Positions 58,688 to 64,000 of a stretch of 64,000 bases of DNA are shown here, in pieces (the first letter of the stretch is position 1; each line of letters starts with the position of its first letter). Under the pieces are notes generated by a model. The model had not been told where the DNA came from. It made no database searches and worked only from the letters and a program-made list of their open reading frames with translations. Source of the stretch: Candidatus Nitronauta litoralis (lineage in GTDB: Bacteria > Nitrospinota > Nitrospinia > Nitrospinales > Nitrospinaceae). Position numbers and translations under genes: made by a program. The DNA lies in NCBI GenBank assembly GCA_015698285.1, contig CP048685.1, positions 1,426,001-1,490,000 of the forward strand. Reading direction: 5' to 3'.

Positions 58688-61040
58688 CGACACCATGACC
58701 CCAGTTTCCCTTAAAAGCCATAGGTCGCAACCCAAACCAAAGCTGGTTCCAGTCAGGAGAATGAGGCTGAAGCTAAGCGGCCTTTTGCAAGGTGTGGGTT
58801 TTCGTCCTTTTATCTTTGGACTGGCCGAGGCCCACTCTTTAAAAGGTTGGGTCCAAAATACCCGGGAAGGCATTGCCATTGAAATTGAAGGAAGTGAGAA
58901 AAGCCTTGGCGATTTTTTAAACTCACTAAAGGAAAATCCGCCTCCGCATTCAAAGATAGATGAAATCGAAACCTGTCTGCTGCCTTCTATCAATTATTCC
59001 ACTTTTATTATTAAGGAAAGTGACCCTTCTGGAACAGGCAACTCCCAACTAATACCCGATATTGCAACTTGCCCTGATTGTGTTGGTGAGATATTCGATT
59101 CCAGCGACCCTCGTTATCTTTATCCCTTCACGAACTGCACAAAATGTGGCCCTCGTTACACGGTGACCGAATCAATCCCTTTTGATCGGGCGTGCACCTC
59201 CATGAAACAGTTTTCGATGTGTTCGCTTTGCGAGTGGGAATACACCGATCCCGAAAATCGCCGTTTCCATGCACAAACCAACTGTTGTCCGGAATGCGGA
59301 CCGCAATTAAAAATTATAAATTCAGCAGGCGAGTCGCTGGGTGATAAACATAAAGCGCTCCAAATGGCTGTGGAATTTTTAATTCAGGGGAAAGTGATTG
59401 CCGTCAAGGGAATCGGCGGGTTTCATCTCATGGCACAGGCCACAACAGACGCGGCTGTTCTTCTTTTAAGAAAGAGAAAGCATAGAGATGAAAAGCCTTT
59501 TGCCGTACTTTATCCATCAATGGACGCGATTCAAAACGATTGTGAAGTTTCCAGCCATGAAGAGGAGTTATTAAAATCATTTCAAGGGCCAATTGTATTA
59601 TTAAAGCGAAAAGGAGATCCGGTTATTTCGAAACAGGTTGCCCCAGAAAATCCTTATTTAGGCGTCATGCTTCCTTCAAACCCCTTGCATCATGTTTTGT
59701 CTCATTTTATGGATACCCCAATCGTGTGCACCAGCGGTAACCTCTCCGAAGAAAAAATTTGTACCAATGAGCAGGAAGCAATAAAAACCCTGGGGGGGAT
59801 CGCAGACTTTTTTCTGACCCACGATCGGCCTATCCTTCGACATGCTGATGATTCCATCACGAGGGTTTTACTGGGACATACCCAGGTTCTTCGGCGAGCA
59901 CGTGGGTATTCGCCAACTCCGATCGCCTGTAATGGGGGTCTCAAAAAGGGTCTTGCTTTGGGAGGGCACAATAAGAATACCATCGCCTGGATGGAAGGGA
60001 ACAAAGTTATTGTCAGCCCCCACTTTGGGGATCTGGAGGCCGCCTCTACGCGAGCTGCGTTTACAGCGACCGTCAATTCCACATTGAAAACAATTTCTTC
60101 ACCTGTGGAATTTATCGCCCATGATGCCCATCCCGATTATGTTTCAACCCTGCATGCGAGTACTCTAAAAGCACCTACAATTCCGATTCAGCATCATGTC
60201 GCGCACGTATTTTCCTGTATGGAAGACAATCAACTGCAACCACCTTTTCTGGCTCTTGGCTGGGATGGTTCCGGTTTTGGATTAGACAATACGATTTGGG
60301 GTGGGGAGTTTTTTCATGTTACAGAAAAACAAATTAAACGCTTTGGTTCTTTTAAAACATTCAAACTCCCAGGAGGTAGCCAGGCGGTAAAAGAACCCCG
60401 CAGGAGTGCTCTTGGTGTTTTATATGAAATTTTGGGAGGGGAATCGATTCATCATCCCCTGATTCAACGTGCGTTTGAACCACGGGAATTGAAAAATTTA
60501 AGTTCACTTCTTAAAAATAACCTGAATTGTCCCATCACATCCAGTTGCGGGCGTTTGTTCGATGCCGTAGCATCCCTTTCCGATTTGCGACAGGTTGTTT
60601 CCTATGAAGGTCAATCGGCAATGTTATTGGAATTTGCAAGTGGAACCCCCTCTTCTAAAAAGATGTATCCAATAAAAATATTGGATGGAAAGTACACTCC
60701 AAAGAACCGGTTTGCACCCCGGGTTGTTATTGACTGGAGCGGAATGATGGAAGAATTATTAGAGGATTGCACGAGTGGGGTTCCCCCTGGAGTTGTCTCA
60801 GGAAAATTTCATAATACCCTGGCTGAAGCCGTGGTACTTGTTGCGAAACAGGCGGAAGAAGATAATGTCCTGCTGACGGGCGGGTGTTTTCAAAACAGAG
60901 TGTTGACTGAGCTTGCCGTCGAAAAACTGCGTGAATCAGGATTTAATCCATACTGGCAAAGGGGCTTTCCACCCAATGATGGCGGATTATCCTTGGGGCA
61001 GTTGGTTGCGGCAAGTCGGCCGGATAAGGGGATGCTCTGA
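58677..61040 (+). CDS. hypF: Carbamoyltransferase HypF
   Basis: A 787-residue HypF. The acylphosphatase domain (SGLLQGVGFRPFIFGLA) is followed by two zinc fingers (CPDC ... CTKC, CSLC ... CPEC), a YrdC-like domain (about 205-385, GIGGFHLMAQAT) and a Kae1-like domain (HHVAHVFSCMEDN, LGWDGSGFG, LTGGCFQNRVL). It makes the carbamoyl group for the CN ligand with HypE. The start may be TTG 58677 or ATG 58695; both overlap or abut the hypA-like stop. The last base of its stop is the A of the hypC ATG. Confidence 0.95.
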   Translation: MLNSDTMTPVSLKSHRSQPKPKLVPVRRMRLKLSGLLQGVGFRPFIFGLAEAHSLKGWVQNTREGIAIEIEGSEKSLGDFLNSLKENPPPHSKIDEIETCLLPSINYSTFIIKESDPSGTGNSQLIPDIATCPDCVGEIFDSSDPRYLYPFTNCTKCGPRYTVTESIPFDRACTSMKQFSMCSLCEWEYTDPENRRFHAQTNCCPECGPQLKIINSAGESLGDKHKALQMAVEFLIQGKVIAVKGIGGFHLMAQATTDAAVLLLRKRKHRDEKPFAVLYPSMDAIQNDCEVSSHEEELLKSFQGPIVLLKRKGDPVISKQVAPENPYLGVMLPSNPLHHVLSHFMDTPIVCTSGNLSEEKICTNEQEAIKTLGGIADFFLTHDRPILRHADDSITRVLLGHTQVLRRARGYSPTPIACNGGLKKGLALGGHNKNTIAWMEGNKVIVSPHFGDLEAASTRAAFTATVNSTLKTISSPVEFIAHDAHPDYVSTLHASTLKAPTIPIQHHVAHVFSCMEDNQLQPPFLALGWDGSGFGLDNTIWGGEFFHVTEKQIKRFGSFKTFKLPGGSQAVKEPRRSALGVLYEILGGESIHHPLIQRAFEPRELKNLSSLLKNNLNCPITSSCGRLFDAVASLSDLRQVVSYEGQSAMLLEFASGTPSSKKMYPIKILDGKYTPKNRFAPRVVIDWSGMMEELLEDCTSGVPPGVVSGKFHNTLAEAVVLVAKQAEEDNVLLTGGCFQNRVLTELAVEKLRESGFNPYWQRGFPPNDGGLSLGQLVAASRPDKGML

Positions 61041-61276
61041 TGTGTCTGGCTATCCCTGGGAAAATTCTCGGCATCTCAGGAGAAAATTCCATCATGCCAA
61101 TGGGAAAAGTCAGCTTTGGTGGTGTCGTGCGGGAAGTGAACCTGGCTTATGTGCCTGAGGCAAAGCAAGGGGACTATGTAATTGTACATGTTGGTTTCGC
61201 TATCAGCATCCTCAATGAAAAAGAAGCTCAGTTGGTTTTGAATACTTTGGACGAAATTGACCCTGAAACAAGATAA
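61040..61276 (+). CDS. hypC: Hydrogenase assembly chaperone HypC
   Basis: A 78-residue HypC/HybG chaperone. MCLAIPGKIL holds the essential N-terminal Cys2, and YVIVHVGFAISILNEKEA is the conserved core. It binds Fe(CN)2CO with HypD. The start overlaps the hypF stop by 1 bp, and hypD starts 9 bp after it. Confidence 0.95.
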   Translation: MCLAIPGKILGISGENSIMPMGKVSFGGVVREVNLAYVPEAKQGDYVIVHVGFAISILNEKEAQLVLNTLDEIDPETR

Positions 61277-61285
61277 CTATCGATT

Positions 61286-62377
61286 ATGAAATATATAGAC
61301 GAATACCGAGACCGGGGGTCCATTGAAAAATGTTCCCAACGTATTGCAGAAGCGGTAACGGGGCCCTGGACGATCATGGAAATTTGCGGAGGGCAAACCC
61401 GCTCTATTGCAAAACACGGTCTGGAATCATTGTTGCCCTCGGAAATTACTTTATTACATGGCCCTGGTTGTCCAGTATGTGTAACGCCGCAATCCATTCT
61501 GGATCACGCCATGGAAATTGCATCAAACCCGGAAGTTGTTTTTTGCACCTTTGGGGACATGATGCGCGTGCCGGGTACAAATACGGACCTTGCTCATATT
61601 AAGGCGGAAGGGGGCGATGTCCGCATCATCCAGTCTCCTATGGAAGCCTTAAATCTGGCGCGTGAGAACGCGGATAAAGAAGTGGTCTTCCTGGCAATTG
61701 GTTTTGAAACCACAGCGCCCGCCAATGCAATGGCTTTGTATCAGTCAAAACAACAGGGAATCAAAAATATTTCTTTTCTGGTGTCACAGGTTCTTGTCCC
61801 GCCAGCGATGGAGAGCATTTTAAATTCGCCTCATTCCAAAGTTCAGGGATTCCTTGCTGCGGGTCATGTCTGCACCATCATGGGTTTCGAAGAATACGAA
61901 CCGATTGCACAACGATACCAGGTGCCGATTGTGGTGACGGGGTTTGAGCCTCTGGATATACTGATGGGAATTGACATGGTTGTCCGCCAATTGGAAGAGG
62001 GTCGTCACGAAGTCGAAAATCAGTACTCACGATCGGTACAAAGAGAAGGAAACCTCGCGGCTCAAAAAATCCTGAATGAAGTGTTTGAAGTCATCCCAAA
62101 ACAATGGAGAGGCGTTGGAGAAATTCCATCAAGCGGCCTGGGATTGAAAAGTGTCTATAGACATCTAAACGCTGCATTGCGATTTCCTCAAAAAATTATT
62201 TATGAACCCTTGAGCACAAACTGCATCAGCGGGCAAGTGTTGCAAGGTCTGAAAAAACCAAACGAATGTGAAGCTTTTGGTAAAGAATGTACTCCCGACT
62301 CTCCTTTGGGAGCGACTATGGTTTCATCCGAAGGGGCTTGTGCTGCTTATTTTCACTACCAAAACTTTCAGGCATGA
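61286..62377 (+). CDS. hypD: Hydrogenase maturation protein HypD
   Basis: A 363-residue Fe-S protein. [28 protein letters not shown] and [13 protein letters not shown] carry the conserved Cys and redox motifs, and the C-terminal Cys set ([23 protein letters not shown]) binds the 4Fe-4S cluster. It is the scaffold for Fe(CN)2CO assembly with HypC. It overlaps hypE by 4 bp (ATGA at 62374-62377). Confidence 0.95.
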   Translation: MKYIDEYRDRGSIEKCSQRIAEAVTGPWTIMEICGGQTRSIAKHGLESLLPSEITLLHGPGCPVCVTPQSILDHAMEIASNPEVVFCTFGDMMRVPGTNTDLAHIKAEGGDVRIIQSPMEALNLARENADKEVVFLAIGFETTAPANAMALYQSKQQGIKNISFLVSQVLVPPAMESILNSPHSKVQGFLAAGHVCTIMGFEEYEPIAQRYQVPIVVTGFEPLDILMGIDMVVRQLEEGRHEVENQYSRSVQREGNLAAQKILNEVFEVIPKQWRGVGEIPSSGLGLKSVYRHLNAALRFPQKIIYEPLSTNCISGQVLQGLKKPNECEAFGKECTPDSPLGATMVSSEGACAAYFHYQNFQA

Positions 62378-63444
62378 AACCTCCTCCGCAAAATTCGGAT
62401 TCTACACCGGGAGAAAGTTGTCCCGCACCCTTGGCCTCCGACGATAAAATTCTGTTGGCGCATGGGGGTGGAGGCCGGTTAATGCATCAATTGATCGAAT
62501 CAATTTTCCGACCGGCTTTTCAAAACCCCGAATTGGAAACCCACCACGATGGTGCAGTACTCGACTTTCCCTCTGACAAGCTTGTGATGACTACTGACTC
62601 CTATGTGGTGCAACCGTTGATTTTCCCGGGTGGAGACATCGGCTCTCTGGCGGTGAACGGGACGGTAAACGACCTTGCCATGTGCGGTGCACGACCGCTC
62701 TATCTTTCCGTCGGGTTTATCCTGGAAGAAGGACTTCCCGTCTCGACCCTGCGAACCATTGCAAATTCAATGAAAATTTCGGCGCAGGAGTCTGGTGTTC
62801 ACATTGTGACCGGCGACACCAAGGTGGTGGCAAAGGGAAACGGCGACGGAATTTTTTTAAATACAACTGGAGTGGGCGCGGCTCATCCATTTTTGCGTTC
62901 GCACCCAGATCAGATTCAACCCGGCGATGCTATATTAATTAGTGGAGACATTGCCCGGCATGGAATTGCTGTTCTGGCTGCACGAGAAAACCTGGAATTT
63001 GATCCACCCCTTCAAAGTGACTGCGCATCGTTATCTTCGTTAGTTCAAAAACTAATTAAAGCTAAAATTCAAATCCGCTGTCTTCGGGATTTAACTCGGG
63101 GAGGACTTGCTACTGGATTGATTGAGATGGCCGGTTCTTCAAAATTAAAATTTACGATAGATGAAAACAGAATTGTAGTGCATGAACCAGTCCAGGGCGC
63201 ATGTGAACTGTTGGGATTTGACCCGCTCTACATTGCCAATGAGGGGTGTTTTGTGGTGGTTGTTGCTCCGGATGATGCAAAACGTGCAGTGGAAATTTTG
63301 CGTAAGGAACAAAACAGCAGCGTCCCCGATATTATTGGAAAGGTTGAAAAGGCGACTTCTCCACATGTGGTTTTAAAAACGAGCGTTGGGTCCACGCGGG
63401 TCCTGGATATGTTAAGTGGTGACCAACTACCGAGAATTTGCTAA
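62374..63444 (+). CDS. hypE: Hydrogenase maturation protein HypE
   Basis: The start is ATG 62374 in an ATGA overlap with hypD; the frame is open earlier. The 356-residue AIR-synthase-like protein has [24 protein letters not shown] and DLTRGGLAT. It ends in PRIC, whose C-terminal Cys is the carrier of the thiocarboxamide/thiocyanate. It receives the carbamoyl group from HypF and supplies the CN ligands. It is the last hyp gene here; hypB is absent from the window. Confidence 0.95.
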   Translation: MKPPPQNSDSTPGESCPAPLASDDKILLAHGGGGRLMHQLIESIFRPAFQNPELETHHDGAVLDFPSDKLVMTTDSYVVQPLIFPGGDIGSLAVNGTVNDLAMCGARPLYLSVGFILEEGLPVSTLRTIANSMKISAQESGVHIVTGDTKVVAKGNGDGIFLNTTGVGAAHPFLRSHPDQIQPGDAILISGDIARHGIAVLAARENLEFDPPLQSDCASLSSLVQKLIKAKIQIRCLRDLTRGGLATGLIEMAGSSKLKFTIDENRIVVHEPVQGACELLGFDPLYIANEGCFVVVVAPDDAKRAVEILRKEQNSSVPDIIGKVEKATSPHVVLKTSVGSTRVLDMLSGDQLPRIC

Positions 63445-63547
63445 TGGAAGTCACCAATCCGATTCCAGATTTACCTCTTCCTTATTTCCTTTAGTGGTAA
63501 ACTATATTTAGACTTAAAGATTATTTTTGAAAATTCCGGGAAATGCC

Positions 63548-64000
63548 ATGAAAGCCTTGACCCTGAATATATCGCGAAGTGAATGGGAAACCTCCTCGGG
63601 AATGACATTCGAAGATGTTGAACCTCCAACTCTTAATGAAGCGGAAAACCCGGAAGATTCCGGGAAAGTGCTCATCAAGCCTATATACACAGGGTTTTGT
63701 GGATCCGATAAAGGGCTCTGGTTTCGCAAGTCGTTTAAGGAAGCCCTTTTTAATTCTCTCGAAGCTGAAGGACAATCCAGGCGAATCTGCGGTCACGAAC
63801 TGCTGGGAGAAATAGTAGAGACCGGGTCTTATGTCAAACGATATTACGGGTATCACCCCGGCGACATTGTTTCTACCGAATCACATATTTTTTGCGGCAA
63901 GTGTCACCAATGTAAAATTGGTGAGGCGCATGTCTGTTCCGATCACAAGATCATAGGTATTTCAACTGACGGTTGCTTCGCTGATTTGGTCAAACTTCCT
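63548..64000 (+). CDS. Zinc-dependent medium-chain alcohol dehydrogenase (partial)
   Basis: The ATG at 63548 begins a frame that runs open to the window end (151 codons). IYTGFCGSDKGLW (catalytic zinc Cys), ICGHELLGEIVETGS and HIFCGKCHQCKIGEAHVC (structural zinc, four Cys) are typical of the GroES-like domain of MDR dehydrogenases. The nucleotide-binding half lies beyond the window. It is about 100 bp past hypE on the same strand and is probably unrelated to hydrogenase maturation. Confidence 0.85.
   Translation, partial: MKALTLNISRSEWETSSGMTFEDVEPPTLNEAENPEDSGKVLIKPIYTGFCGSDKGLWFRKSFKEALFNSLEAEGQSRRICGHELLGEIVETGSYVKRYYGYHPGDIVSTESHIFCGKCHQCKIGEAHVCSDHKIIGISTDGCFADLVKLP

Overview
The window (64 kb) reads as a bacterial chromosome segment. 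It holds housekeeping genes (smc, purD, pyrF, dinG, dgkA), an Mla-type outer-membrane lipid transport operon, lipoproteins and a copper nitrite reductase, so a Gram-negative, respiratory, mesophilic organism is likely. The combination of NirK, a truncated hemoglobin with an Rrf2 regulator, a periplasmic alpha-carbonic anhydrase and a group 3b [NiFe] hydrogenase with its own hyp genes resembles what is known of nitrite-oxidising Nitrospinota. That placement is inference: no rRNA or other phylogenetic marker was available to test it.

Layout. 1-14 kb: a partial SGNH hydrolase, an M23 peptidase, a nuclease-fold protein, DinG helicase, a SYLF lipid-binding protein, an AT-rich PD-(D/E)XK protein, an orphan PhnE-like permease carrying a periplasmic TIG-like domain, PyrF, an ATP-grasp enzyme, a Nudix hydrolase and a Spx/ArsC-like protein. 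14-17.6 kb: SMC. 17.7-21.7 kb: a nitrogen-oxide/gas-sensing cluster (alpha-carbonic anhydrase, protoglobin-PsiE fusion, NirK, group III truncated hemoglobin) divergent from an Rrf2 regulator, with a well-formed operator/promoter region between them. 21.7-26.4 kb: an operon of an RsbW-like kinase, a STAS protein, MlaE, MlaF, MlaD and a TPR lipoprotein. 27.9-31 kb: CDP-sugar-type nucleotidyltransferase, dehydratase and a glycosyltransferase. 31.6-34.3 kb: an amino-acid-type ABC importer with an unusual ATPase. 34.4-37.8 kb: PurD, a zinc-ribbon membrane protein and an isoaspartyl peptidase.

38-45.3 kb is an accessory island: an IS3 element, tRNA-Thr(CGT), an AT-rich two-gene cassette made of a SIR2-domain protein and a 943-residue helical partner, a stand-alone McrA-type N-terminal domain protein and an IS256-type transposase remnant. 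The island is bracketed by inverted copies of a dispersed repeat. The two-gene cassette is the best candidate here for an undescribed anti-phage system.

45.5-53.2 kb: DgkA, a flippase-like protein, a duplicated-domain periplasmic protein, a lipoprotein cytochrome c, an epimerase-SRPBCC fusion and a P-type ATPase with an altered ion-site motif. 53.4-63.4 kb: a compact group 3b [NiFe] hydrogenase operon (electron-transfer subunits, a cNMP-domain protein, small and large subunits, protease) running into hypA-like, hypF, hypC, hypD and hypE. No hypB is present in the window, and the HypA-like protein lacks its zinc site. The window ends inside a zinc alcohol dehydrogenase gene.

Many intergenic stretches are filled with several families of short dispersed, often palindromic repeats rather than genes.
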